64,000 nt of DNA from Owenia fusiformis (Eukaryota; Annelida; Polychaeta; Sabellida; Oweniidae). The stretch's first letter is position 1; each line of letters opens with the position of its first letter. The notes under the pieces are model-generated. The model had not been told where the DNA came from. It saw only the letters and a list, made by a program, of their open reading frames with translations, and searched no databases. Below, piece after piece: positions 32,501 to 40,204 of this stretch. The position numbers were made by a program, and so were the translations under genes. Location of the stretch: contig CAIIXF020000009.1 of NCBI GenBank assembly GCA_903813345.2, forward strand, positions 19,927,759 through 19,991,758, read 5' to 3'.

Positions 32501-34603
32501 TATCAGATTTTGATGCATTGTTTGCGTCATTCCGATATACATTTAAACCATGTACTTTTGCTGGTATCTCATTCATATGGATTCGGAACTATGAATAGCA
32601 AATGTTAATCAATATGAGATGAAGTATCTGTAGTTGGTTTGAATGATGCATTCGTTGTAGTTTAACGAAGTTTTGAAAAACAATGCCTGAAAGGTCGTTT
32701 ATTCAATATTTTTGATGTTTTATGTATCTTACCCGCAATTATTGTTTTAATTATTGCGATTCTATGCGACTAGTATTAACTACATATTACCAAAAAATAA
32801 AGATTCGACACTTCGAAAATACAACAAAATATATATTTTATTATACAGCTGGTCTTGTTGATATATTGACGCCTAATGATTACAAATTTGAACATGGTTG
32901 GCTTATGGTGTCTGATCGCACATGGATGCCCGTACAAATCAAAGCTTGCAATGACGCGCATTTTGCTCTATCGGCGCAGCCAGGAGATGGAACTGTTGAA
33001 ACGTATGAGATCGTACTTGGCGGGTACTCTAACCAGAAGTCAGATATAAGGGCGGTCAAACAAGGTCCTCCGATGAATCAAGCTGAAACCCCTGATCTGA
33101 TGAAGTGTGATCTGACGCTTACTTTCTGGGTCAGTTGGAAGGGTGGTTTGATTGAGGTTGGACATGGGGGTGTGTACGGGAAAAATAGATTCCTCAACTG
33201 GCAAGATCCGAACCCGCATCCTGTCAATGCCTTCTCTGTGGCCACGGGGTGGGGGAGCACCGGCATGTTTAGATTCAAGGAATCCCCAGGTATATTATGA
33301 CTGGCAATGAAAAATCAAACTGAGATAATGGCACAAATTCAAAATCAGGAAAATATTGGTTAAGATAAACAGCTAACAGATAAATAATAATTTTTATTAT
33401 TTGAAGAGATTGAGCAGTTATGTTAAGTTAAAAATATTTTTTTCCTTTTGTCTGTATTTATTATTTTGAATTTAGGCTCCTATATGATCGCCGACTCTGT
33501 AGTTGGCACAACACGTGATACAGCCATTCTAACATCACCACCGATCTCACCAATGTCTTTGGCCTGTGCCGAAGTATATATTATGTTAAGTGGTACTGAT
33601 ATTGGCGAATTCAAAATGGGATATGGGTATCCTGGAGACTCAACTCCCCAATGGCAAATTATGACTGGTCCATTTCAGACAGGTGGACAATGGATCCCAA
33701 TAAGGATGGCCATAGATCAAAGAAGAGAATTTCAGGTATATACACAGTGCATAACATGCATCAAATGTAACTATTTATTGTAACAAATTCCACTCATATT
33801 TTTTGATAGACAGATTAAAAGTAAGTTTGATCGACAATTTAAAAGTAAAATCGGGGAATACTCGTTTGATCACTGCTACCATTTTGATTTTTATCTGTAA
33901 AATGTCCTTTTGATAACGTTTACAATTGTATTTTGCGTTTTAGCTTATGTTCCTTGCAGCGGAGGGTCTTGGGTATAGCGCGACAATTGCGATTGACGAC
34001 ATTAAGATCTATAACGAGCTTTGCTTTACATACGTGAACCCTATGCCGACCCCCGGTACACTGTCCACTCCTGCATTCACAGGAACAACGACAAAATTCA
34101 CACTTCCCGTACAGACAACCACGAAAGGACGTTTCACATTACCTCCACTGGTAACTACACGCCGGCCGATATTTACATTCCCACCAAGGACAACATCAAA
34201 ATTTACAATCCCACCAAGGACAACATCGAGATTCACATTCCCTCCGTGGACCTGGAAGCCCGTAACCACTCGTCCCTGGTCTCCGGTCAGCACCCCAGGA
34301 AGAATCAGTGGAACGCAGACTCCCAAGACATCGGTGAACGCAGCTGCTATCGTGATACCAATACTAATAGTACTGATTATTGCAGCCATTGCAATTTTTA
34401 TATTCTCTAAAAAACGAAAGGGCGAAGATTGGAAAGAAAGTATCAAAAAAATTTACAACAGGAATCCTTCTCACCAACGATTTGATAATCCGAACTCAGT
34501 AAATTATTCTCAAGGTGGGGGTGTTGGTGGATTAGATAACCCAACATACGGGACAGGTTCAAGTAGTGTATCCGGACTTCCTTCCACAAAGAGTGAAGCT
34601 TAG
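14476..34603 (+). CDS. Giant receptor-like protein: two MAM domains, each split by eight FAMeT modules, plus a TM helix
   Basis: Thirty coding exons with matching phases total 8,832 nt (2,943 residues): 14476-14521, 18238-18366, 18481-18695, 19509-19740, 20059-20248, 20486-20736, 20930-21370, 21579-22019, 22197-22685, 22971-23185, 23443-23665, 24358-24798, 25131-25291, 25670-25949, 26075-26190, 26302-26536, 26782-27006, 27241-27684, 28000-28440, 28569-28739, 28946-29215, 29356-29636, 29975-30134, 30286-30336, 30839-31279, 31460-31903, 32062-32499, 32849-33289, 33476-33735, 33944-34603. Order: signal peptide (1-20), MAM1 N half (27-58), FAMeT 1-8 (59-1251), MAM1 C half (1252-1368), linker, MAM2 N half (1412-1443), FAMeT 9-16 (1444-2637, with a 17-residue spacer), MAM2 C half (2638-2751), Pro/Thr stalk, TM (2857-2878), NPTY tail. 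MAM domains act in adhesion. Methyltransf_FA modules are named after a crustacean enzyme, and I see no SAM-binding motif. The likely role is surface binding or adhesion. Exon 1 is the least certain exon. Confidence 0.85.
16014..17451 (-). mobile_element. 5'-truncated LINE retrotransposon with partial RT ORF
   Basis: An uninterrupted frame (17451 to 16153, 432 codons) begins just before the RT catalytic LLYADDLVIF motif (YADD at residues 33-36) and runs through the thumb and C-terminal region. It ends with a C-x2-C...H-x4-C segment (CTKCNN ... DEFHFVMKC). The 3' end on this strand is an ATT-repeat tail (plus-strand TAATAATAATAATATTT near 16020). RT fingers, endonuclease and ORF1 are missing, so this is a dead 5'-truncated copy. 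It sits in intron 1 of the MAM/FAMeT gene, in antisense orientation. Confidence 0.85.
18093..18180. repeat. SINE-like fragment shared with 55.39 kb
   Basis: TGGTGAAACTCGTAACTTCCTACTCGCATCTGGGTTAT-CGC matches TGGCGAAACTGGTAACTACC followed by TACTCGCATCTGAGTAATTGCC at 55397-55440 (about 35 of 42 positions by eye). It ends roughly 60 bases upstream of exon 2 of the MAM/FAMeT gene. Confidence 0.4.
18238..18366 (+). CDS. Exon 2: end of signal peptide and N-terminal half of MAM 1
   Basis: After the signal peptide the exon encodes CNFDQGLCQGYTVTPNDNSF followed by Q-W-K-T-E-S-R-S-F-G. This is the typical MAM start, with the first two conserved cysteines and the F-x-W motif. It stops at phase 1 where an ordinary MAM domain would continue toward its G-x-Y-x-Y-V strand. 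That continuation is found only at 26075. Confidence 0.8.
18481..19740 (+). CDS. FAMeT module 1 (two exons)
   Basis: Exons 18481-18695 and 19509-19740, intron phase 0 after the R-x-G-R-Q position. Landmarks are FTPNDYSFDHGYV, QACNDAH, TYEIVLG, FWVSWESGLIQVGRG and ATGWGATAEWR. The intron has the same position and phase as that of module 6. The 813-bp intron holds nothing recognised. Confidence 0.85.
20059..20736 (+). CDS. FAMeT module 2 (two exons)
   Basis: Exons 20059-20248 and 20486-20736, joined in phase 2 inside the G-T-R-S-D-I-R-D motif. Landmarks are STPNDYEFNHGWIRV, QACNDAHLAL, YEIVLSGY, FWVSWRNAYIEVGRG and ATGWGSSAKW. The phase-2 intron position is unique among the sixteen modules. 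Confidence 0.85.
20930..21370 (+). CDS. FAMeT module 3 (single 441-nt exon)
   Basis: A complete phase 1-1 module. Landmarks are YTPNDYNFVHGWITT, EACSDAHIQL (Ser in place of Asn), YEVVLGGWANTQSAIRD, ILNCDEFRKFWISW, DPAPHLVNAVSVATGFGH. Confidence 0.9.
21579..22019 (+). CDS. FAMeT module 4 (single 441-nt exon)
   Basis: A complete phase 1-1 module: MTPNDYIYNHAW (Ala for the usual Gly), KGCNDVHVAL, YEIVIGGWGNTQSVIRN, FLNCEDFRSFWVGW, STGWGSTGEW. It is followed by GTAAGT. Confidence 0.9.
22197..22685 (+). CDS. FAMeT module 5 (single exon, two possible acceptors)
   Basis: The module has YTPNDYNFKHGWFSV, QACNDAHIAL, YEIVIGGWRNTKTVLR, ILSCDELRSFWISW and ATGWGSSAEWR. Two in-frame acceptors are available: TTTCTAG before 22197 and GCAGCAG before 22242. 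The second matches the usual module start (G-R-E just before the TPNDY strand) and would make the protein 15 residues shorter. Alternative use is possible. Confidence 0.85.
22971..23665 (+). CDS. FAMeT module 6 (two exons)
   Basis: Exons 22971-23185 and 23443-23665, phase-0 intron after R-D-A-K-Q, exactly as in module 1. Landmarks are LTPNDYSNKHGWVKV, KACNDAH, YEIVLSGWGGTKSVIRD, FWVSWTDGWIKVGKG. The W-x-D-P-x-P-H motif is degenerate (W-Q-H-I-N-P-R) and the last donor is a weak GTTTGA. Confidence 0.8.
24358..24798 (+). CDS. FAMeT module 7 (single 441-nt exon)
   Basis: A complete phase 1-1 module in which TPNDY has become TINDY and ACNDAH is ACNDGH. The rest is typical: YEIVLGGNRNRNSMIRA, FLNCTEMRPFWVSW, QDPSPHPVNALSFATGWG. 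Confidence 0.9.
25131..25949 (+). CDS. FAMeT module 8 (two exons), last before MAM 1 resumes
   Basis: Exons 25131-25291 and 25670-25949, phase-0 intron directly after I-Y-E. Landmarks are MTPNDYKFEHGWMDV, QACNDAHLAL, LVLGSYANQKTNIRD and TPDIMQCNQTLDFWVRW. It carries two extra cysteines (DCKSCGD) not found in the other modules. The donor GTCCAC is non-ideal. Confidence 0.75.
26075..26536 (+). CDS. C-terminal half of MAM 1 (two exons)
   Basis: Exons 26075-26190 and 26302-26536. They encode Q-Y-A-Y-A-D, then LVSPTLPPNSLDCLEAYYHI (third MAM cysteine) and DPNSGSLNVRFSEAGG, then SFQIIFAAMHGYGSKGYISV, DDVRLLAGQC (fourth cysteine). This is the classical second part of a MAM domain, resuming after eight FAMeT modules. 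Confidence 0.85.
26782..27006 (+). CDS. Pro/Thr linker and N-terminal half of MAM 2
   Basis: A 43-residue Pro/Thr-rich linker (QPDPTTTTRAP, LPPPVPPASP) is followed by CNFEEGTCGYTV and the F-E-K-E-D-G-G strand. It ends in phase 1 at the same MAM position where MAM 1 is interrupted, and the next exon is again a FAMeT module. Confidence 0.8.
27241..27684 (+). CDS. FAMeT module 9 (single 444-nt exon)
   Basis: The first module of the second array: YTPNDYDFKHGWVTV, KACNDAHILL, IIGGWKNTKSAIRTGR, ILDCNEARSFWLSW, ATGWGSWGDWR. It lacks the W-x-D-P motif (W-S-Q-P-R-N). Confidence 0.9.
28000..28440 (+). CDS. FAMeT module 10 (single 441-nt exon)
   Basis: FTPNDYAFSHGYLEV, QACSDAHLAL, YEIVIGGWSGTKSVIRDARG, FRSFWVSWKNGLIEVGKG, ATGWGSRGKW. 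Phase 1-1. Confidence 0.9.
28569..29215 (+). CDS. FAMeT module 11 (two exons)
   Basis: Exons 28569-28739 and 28946-29215, with an intron of phase 1 right after YEIVIG. Landmarks are QTPNDYRFDHGYVTV, KTCNDAHLEL, then CCGGRGTSIRNRRLG and FWVSWDGGVIAVGEG. The ATGWG motif is replaced by A-S-W-S-T-A. It is the most diverged module of the second array. Confidence 0.8.
29356..30134 (+). CDS. FAMeT module 12 (two exons)
   Basis: Exons 29356-29636 and 29975-30134, with a phase-0 intron splitting F-W from V-S-W. Landmarks are NTPNDYTFNHGWVGV, QACNDAHLAL, YEIVIGGWDGTKSAIRE, ILNCNVSRTFW, ATGWGSSAIW. Confidence 0.85.
30286..30336 (+). CDS. 51-nt spacer exon between modules 12 and 13
   Basis: A phase 1-1 micro-exon between TTTCAG and GTAAGC encoding ALVDVVRPIQDHTSLS. 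It keeps the frame and could be skipped without harm. Module 16 also opens with the similar A/G-L-V-D motif, which suggests this is a trimmed module start. Confidence 0.5.
30839..31279 (+). CDS. FAMeT module 13 (single 441-nt exon)
   Basis: NTPNDYNFKHGWVAT, QACSDAHLEL, YEIVIGGWSNTQSVIRTRK, LLSCSAFHLFWLSW, QDPNPHAVTAISMTTGYG. Phase 1-1. Confidence 0.9.
31460..31903 (+). CDS. FAMeT module 14 (single 444-nt exon)
   Basis: NTPNDYEFVHGYMNV, QACNDAHIAL, YEIVLGGWSNTRSVIRD, LLNCTVFLPFWVTW, ATGWGSTANW. Phase 1-1. Confidence 0.9.
32062..32499 (+). CDS. FAMeT module 15 (single 438-nt exon)
   Basis: MTPNDYNFNHGMLKQ, MACNDAHIEL, YEIVLSGYGGSRSDIR, FLSCTEFKSFWIGW, ATGWGATGVW. Phase 1-1, one codon shorter than most. 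Confidence 0.9.
32849..33289 (+). CDS. FAMeT module 16 (single 441-nt exon)
   Basis: LTPNDYKFEHGWLMV, KACNDAHFAL, YEIVLGGYSNQKSDIR, FWVSWKGGLIEVGHG, ATGWGSTGMF. Phase 1-1; the next exon resumes MAM 2. Confidence 0.9.
33476..34603 (+). CDS. C half of MAM 2, Pro/Thr stalk, TM helix and NPTY tail (two exons)
   Basis: Exons 33476-33735 and 33944-34603. The MAM part shows ILTSPPISPMSLACAEVY (third cysteine), Q-W-I-P-I-R, MFLAAEGLGYSATIAIDDIK and NELC (fourth cysteine). A stalk follows of about 100 residues with repeated FTLPP/FTFPP-RTTS units, likely O-glycosylated. The TM helix is AAAIVIPILIVLIIAAIAIF, followed by the stop-transfer KKRK. The 65-residue tail contains NPTY, a motif bound by PTB-domain or endocytic adaptors in other receptors. 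The stop is TAG at 34601. Confidence 0.85.
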
Positions 34604-34995
34604 TTCCAAAAGCATTTAGACAGCACAGCATTCTCGAGCCACAGAAATAAGTGTGTTGTTATATTGTTGGAGTGTTTTCCGATAAAAGGTGTGCCGTGGG
34701 ATTAAGCTCACGGGTTTATGTATATATTATTACCTATGAGTCTAAACTTCTTCCATCGTGACAATGCTGGTGAAACTTGAAAATGTCTGTCCTTCGGAGT
34801 AGCCATCCATGAACTGAATAGAACTATTCTACTACTTATTTCGAGGTCAAAAAGTTTTACGAAGATTTTCGTTACCGTATGTGCTTGCCTAAATGCTAAT
34901 AATAGATATGTAAATAATTGTATGTCATGTCGTGAAGTTCATATGCGTTTTAGATGAAATACATTTTAGACCCACAAGTATATTTTACTGGTCAT

Positions 34996-35001
34996 AATAA
35001 A
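34996..35001 (+). promoter_or_regulatory. Candidate polyadenylation signal of the MAM/FAMeT gene
   Basis: AATAAA about 390 bases after the stop codon. It is the first clear signal I noted in the 3' flank. Confidence 0.35.
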
Positions 35002-35422
35002 TTGGAACAATTACTTTTTGATAAATCTCGTTTCTAGAATCTAAGTTTACTTTCGAAATCGTAATATCGATGTCATTTGTGAATTCTACAAAGCAATACA
35101 GAAGAGCTATAATACATCAATTCTAAGAAATTGTAATACAATGGTTGGAAGCCATCATTGTGGCTATACTGTTATGTCATTTATTCGTATGTGTTATCAA
35201 CTTGCAATTTAAATAACATTTTATGGAGGGGCTGGCCATACCTGTAGTTACAAATTATTATTAATGAGAATTTACCGAGTAATTGTTGTAATTTACCGAA
35301 TAAGTTTTGTCTTCCATTTTCATTTGTTTTGAATTTACAAAGTTACAAGTCACAGGTTTTTATATGATTTATTTCCTAATTAAACAGTCTTCACCACAAA
35401 CCACACAACATAATATCACATA

Positions 35423-36390
35423 TACAGGGTGACCCAAAAAATGCAACCCTCCATTTCTTCAATATTTTTCTTAAATGGAACTTAATTGCTCTGCAATTTG
35501 GCACACAAGGACTTCATTCAATGTGGGATCCTCTGGCAAAGTTTCGATAATCAAAGTCTTATATTGAGAGAGTTATGGTCGTTCCAAAATATGCTCCAAA
35601 TGTCGTCCATTTCCAATGTTAGGTTTTCCGATAAATCACATTCTCTTCTTTCTGAACATGTAAACTCAAGAAATAATGTGTTCTGGGATCACAAATTCCG
35701 GATGAAGTGCTTCAAAGGCCCCTTCATTCTGTTATATGCACAGCTTGGGCTGCCAATTTCCAAACATGAAATCATCAGCCCCTTTTGGTTTGAGGTTGAT
35801 AATGGCAACACTGTTACTGTTAACACACAGCGCAATATTGGCGTTCCCAGGAAGTTCTAGGCAGTTCTAGAGTGACATAGAGGCTTCAATAGACAAGAAC
35901 AGTGGTTCTAGAAGGATGGAACTACTCCTCACACTTCTAATGATAGCATAGCCTGGCTCACTAGTCATTTCTATGAGAAGATTATCTCTCCTAGGACGGA
36001 GAACCCATGGTCATCTCACAGTCTTGATCTCAATGCCCCTGACTTCTATATATGGGGTTATGTAAAGGATAATGTGTATGAAAATAACCCTTCCGCAATT
36101 GCAGAACCCCAACAAGCAATGGCTGCAAAGCTTTGAGCCTTACCCATGAGGAAGAATGCATCCGTGTTATGAACAGTTTTCCTTGAACATTGCAAGTTTG
36201 TTTTCAGAGAAATTGACGACATCTTGAGCATATTTTGAAACAACCATAACTCTATCAATACAAGACTATGATTATTAAAACTTTGCCAGATGATCCCACA
36301 TTGAATGAAGTCCTTGTGTGCCAAATCTTTACCTGCATTTAAGAAAAATATTGAAGAAATGGAGGGTTGTATTTTTTGGGTCACCCTGTA
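35423..36390 (+). mobile_element. Decayed mariner-type DNA transposon
   Basis: The inverted ends TACAGGGTGACCCAAAAAAT and ATTTTTTGGGTCACCCTGTA flank 970 bases, with about 60 bases of inverted match continuing through the CCATTTCTTCAATATTTTTCT region. Transposase remnants on + occur in several frames: ISPFWFEVDNGNTVTVN near 35775; W-F-stop-K-D-G-T-T-P-H-T near 35913, a decayed W-F-Q-x-D-G-A-x-P-H motif; and SLDLNAPDFYIWGYVKDNVY near 36020. Stops and frameshifts make it inactive. Confidence 0.85.
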
Positions 36391-38440
36391 TTATAGGATT
36401 AAATTCGAACCAGCAGCCCGCGTTTATTGGAATAGCGTTAAGTACATCTGATACAAAGAATGAGTGAAAAATGAAAAGATGAAGCCAGTTCGCGATGCAT
36501 CCAGGTACCTATGACGGCCACGATGCCAATGTCATAGCGGCCACGATGCCGATGGCATTAATGCCAGAAACCTTAAAGGTTCAAATATACCCCACATCCG
36601 TCCTCGGCTCACGACCTCGCTGCTTATTTACGATGTTAACTGCCTTCAAGACATCAATAAGACACCATGGACCTAATCAAAACATGTAAATCCAACAACC
36701 CATATCCAATGATCGACTGTCATTAAAAGCCACTGTGGCTACACGTTTGTTAACACGTCAAAGATCTCAAATAAAATATAAATTCACAAATTTTGGAATA
36801 AACCAAATTCTAAATTATGACTGTACAATTGTATGTCAACTTGCCCTATAAAAAACTTGTATAAGGACCATACGCGTATATAGAGCCGTCTAGCACTATG
36901 CAAAATCTGTGAGTAATATACCTCACTATCTAATACACTAATCACACACTGTCATTAATGCATAATAATAATCTAAATCACTGTCTACAGACTTGCACTG
37001 TAACCATAACATTGCCTTTTGGCAAAAACGTAACTTAGCAAGTTAATGAAACTTACTTCCTTAATAGACTGTCGTAATATTCGACATTGTTGGTCCAACA
37101 GACAAAAATTCCGTGATTATCACAAGAATATACGAACGGACGTATACAAAATTCTCCGATCTTCTAAACTATTGTGATGAACAATATAAAAGCACCATGC
37201 TTTGCAGATCTAAACCCTTATACCAGCTGATCTGGTATTGCAACAAAAGCAAAAATACAATTCATCGAAACGTTGTAAATCTAAAAACTATAAGAACTGT
37301 TTAATATAAAATACAATTAGCTGACAAGCACGTCTCTTAATGTGTTTGTCACACTAATATAACACAACTACTTGAATGTTGTTAAGGAACACAACTATCA
37401 TCTAAAATACCAACACTTGATGCCCTTCTGGAAATAGATATTTTATATCTCAAAATATGAAGGGCTTTCGGATATAATCAATATCTTAAAAAGCAAAACG
37501 TTGTGCCTTCCTCGAAACAATATGACAGAAACGCACTTAAATACATGTTATTCACTTAGATACAATGCGCTGTCAGTAAAAAGCCATGCCTTGAGATTCA
37601 GATTTATATGCAAATTACATAATTGCTTTTAAGAAACCTGATATCTAAAAGTTTTAATTAACTTAATTAACATCCTATATTATGCAATGCATTGTAATAA
37701 TTGCAGAATAATATACTTCCAAAAATAGTAATAAATGGTGACAGGTTACCTCAACGTCAGAACACGTATACTTTATTCAAAAACATTGATTTGGTCGATA
37801 GCACTTACAAGAAAGTGTTCATTGACTTCAGTATGAAAAACTTTAGTTTATCGACCTGACACCGTTAAAACCCAGATCAAAATCTTTGTGACTTTCGAAA
37901 GGGAAAAAGGTATGCCTCCTCGAACAATAAAACTAAATTTTCGAATTGGTTGTATGACAACTTACAACATTAACTAAAACTGTGTAAACGCTTCGGTTGC
38001 TACTCGCAGAATAACACGATCCCATCGTGCATCTACTCACATAACCTACTCATGAAATAAAAAGTTCCAACCATCCTAACTCAGCCACCAGACTTCGATC
38101 ACCTGGATTATTGCACACCCCTCCTCTTTACTGTTATCACTGTATCATGCATTAATTTACACGTATAGAGAGAACATGATTTACGTGTACGATCTATCAG
38201 ACCTCTGAAACTTCATCTGATAATAAAATGTTATTATTTAGTATATTTATTTTGTAGCAAACATATTATTAAACCAGAGCATACGAATAAGCCCTAGCCA
38301 AAAAGGGCCAATTCCCTCGTCGATATGCTTAACCCTCTTCATAATTGTTCGCAATAAACACTTAATCGCTGCATGCATATGTGACAGTTGTCATAAATAT
38401 TCGCTTGTTTTGCAATACACGAAATGGCCATTTTAATACG
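36391..38440. other. No gene recognised
   Basis: AT-rich intergenic DNA. One short direct repeat (GGCCACGATGCC, twice near 36515-36550) and no exon-like stretch. Confidence 0.4.
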
Positions 38441-38445
38441 CTTCC

Positions 38446-39136
38446 TGGTCATCTCAACCCCAAGTCAACTCAGCCTAGTAAAACTCAACCCCAAGTCAAG
38501 TCAACCCCTGTAAAACTCAACCCCAAGTCAACTCAACCCTGTAAAACTCAACCCCTATATTTTTTATATATTCATAAAATTATATTCCACATGATGTGAA
38601 AGTTCATTTCATAAAAATACAAGTAGTTCTAATAATTCTGAGTCAGTTTGTGATTTTTAATCTTAGACCTCTGCCTTTTTAGATAGTTGATAATGCGTTT
38701 ATCTCCAAAATGTCAACATGGAACTAATCAGCTAATATGATTAAAATATGGATCATTTTGTTGTAATCTCTCTGAGGTCGACAAAAAGTTATATTCCATT
38801 GTTAATTATTTCTAAATTATCTATGTCTTCAATTAGCTTAACTGTTTTTTTAATAACAATGCTTTGTTTAAAAATATGTTTTGAATATCATAACAACTTT
38901 CTATTCAAAGTATCATGCAAAATGCTAAATTTTCAGAAATGATTGATTTAAATTACTCATCATGAAATTAAATTAGACATTGCACAAATGAATAGGGTTG
39001 AGTTTTACTGGGGTTGAGTTTTACAGGGTTGAGTTAACTTTGGGTTGAGTTTTACTAGGGTTGACTTGGCTTGGGGTTGACTTGACTTGGGGTTGAGTTG
39101 GACTTGGTTGAGATGACTTGGAGTTGAGATGACCTG
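38446..39136. mobile_element. Foldback element with CAACCCCAAGTCAACT tandem-repeat ends, copy 1
   Basis: The left end is GGTCATCTCAACCCCAAGTC, then alternating CAACCCCAAGTCAACT and CAACCC-TGTAAAACT units. The right end carries the same units inverted (GGGTTGAGTTTTAC, GGGTTGACTTG) and closes with GAGATGACCTG. The AT-rich core has no gene. Confidence 0.8.
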
Positions 39137-39142
39137 TGCTTC

Positions 39143-40123
39143 CAGGTCATCTCAACCTCAAGTCAACTCAACCCAGTAAAACTCAACCACAAGTGAACTC
39201 AACCCCAAGCCAAGTCAACCCCAGTAAAACTCAACCCCAAGTCAACTCAACCCTGTAAAACTCAAGCCCAGTAAAACTCAACCCCTATATTTCTATATAT
39301 TGATAAACATATAAGAAGGTTTATTTAATAAAAATAATTCTGATTATTCACTTTGTGATTTTCATTCTTAGACCACTGCCTTTTTAGATTAGAGTTAATA
39401 ATGAGTTTATCTCCAAAATGTCAACATGGTACTAATAGGATTAAAATATGGGTCATTTTATTAATCTTGCTAATATATTTGTTTTGTTGTAATCCCTATG
39501 AGGTTGACACTCGTGATTATTTGGAAAACTGGAACATGACTATTGCTTTCCAGGGGCATATCCAGCAGCTTTCAGTCAGGAGGGATGCGATCGCCCAAAA
39601 AATCAGGTTTTCAGTCAGTGGGTGCGATCGTGGCACAAGCGAGCCAAAAAAGATATGATTTGACAAAAAATGATGCAACTTCCTTCAAAATTGGGGGGAG
39701 GGTGCGTGCGCACCCCTCCTGGCTACGCCTATATGCTTTCAGTCTATTAATTAGTAACTGTTAATGATTTTGTTAATGCATGTTCATATAAATAAAAAGT
39801 TATATTACATTGTTAATTATTTCTAAATTATCTAAAATTTGATTTCAAAAGATGTCTTAAATTAAATAATAGTGACAACTTGATGCATTAGCCTTGAGCT
39901 TTACCGTTTTTTTTTTAATACTTTAGTATCATGCAAAATGCTAGATTTTCAGAAATGAATGACTTAAATTATTCATCATAAAAAATTAAATTAGACATTG
40001 CACAAATGAATAGGGTTGAGTTTTAATGGGGGTTGAGTTTTACAGGGGTTGAGTTGATTGGGGTTGAATTGACTTGGGGTTGAGTTGGACTGGGTTGAGA
40101 TGACTTGGGGTTGAGATGACCTG
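39143..40123. mobile_element. Foldback element with CAACCCCAAGTCAACT ends, copy 2
   Basis: It follows copy 1 after about 6 bases in the same orientation and has the same ends and core (TCATCATAAAAAATTAAATTAG, CATTGCACAAATGAATAGGG). The core is interrupted by a small CAGGGGCATATCCAGC...GGCTACGCCTAT element at 39552-39732, which explains the greater length. Confidence 0.8.
39552..39732. mobile_element. Small GGCTACGCC-ended element nested in foldback copy 2
   Basis: Begins CAGGGGCATATCCAGCAGCT and ends CCTCCTGGCTACGCCTAT, with the internal landmarks GATGCGATCGCCCAAAAAA and GTTTTCAGTCAG typical of the family at 7677, 59610 and 61146. Confidence 0.65.
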
Positions 40124-40204
40124 TCACTATGACCTGTCACCATTAATACAGTCACCAAACAAAATATCTGTGAACATTTAATACTTCTTCAATAAACATT
40201 ACAG

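Noticed and set aside
20752-33278. Minus-strand open frames of 60-145 codons across the FAMeT exons
   Set aside because: They are shadows of the plus-strand exons; they repeat from module to module with the same motifs in antisense.
18481-33289. Calling the modules functional farnesoic acid O-methyltransferases
   Set aside because: The Pfam-type name is historical. I see no SAM-binding glycine motif, and the protein is predicted to be extracellular, so no enzymatic role is claimed.
34009-34446. 145-codon minus-strand frame and 129-codon alternative plus frame over the stalk region
   Set aside because: Both arise from the low-complexity Pro/Thr stalk sequence of the real exon.
35486-35860. 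124-codon frame as a separate gene
   Set aside because: It lies inside the inverted repeats of the mariner-type relic, and its end matches the transposase middle region.
38446-40123. CRISPR-like array of short repeats
   Set aside because: Units are contiguous without unique spacers, occur inverted at the other end, and the genome is eukaryotic; they are foldback-element ends.
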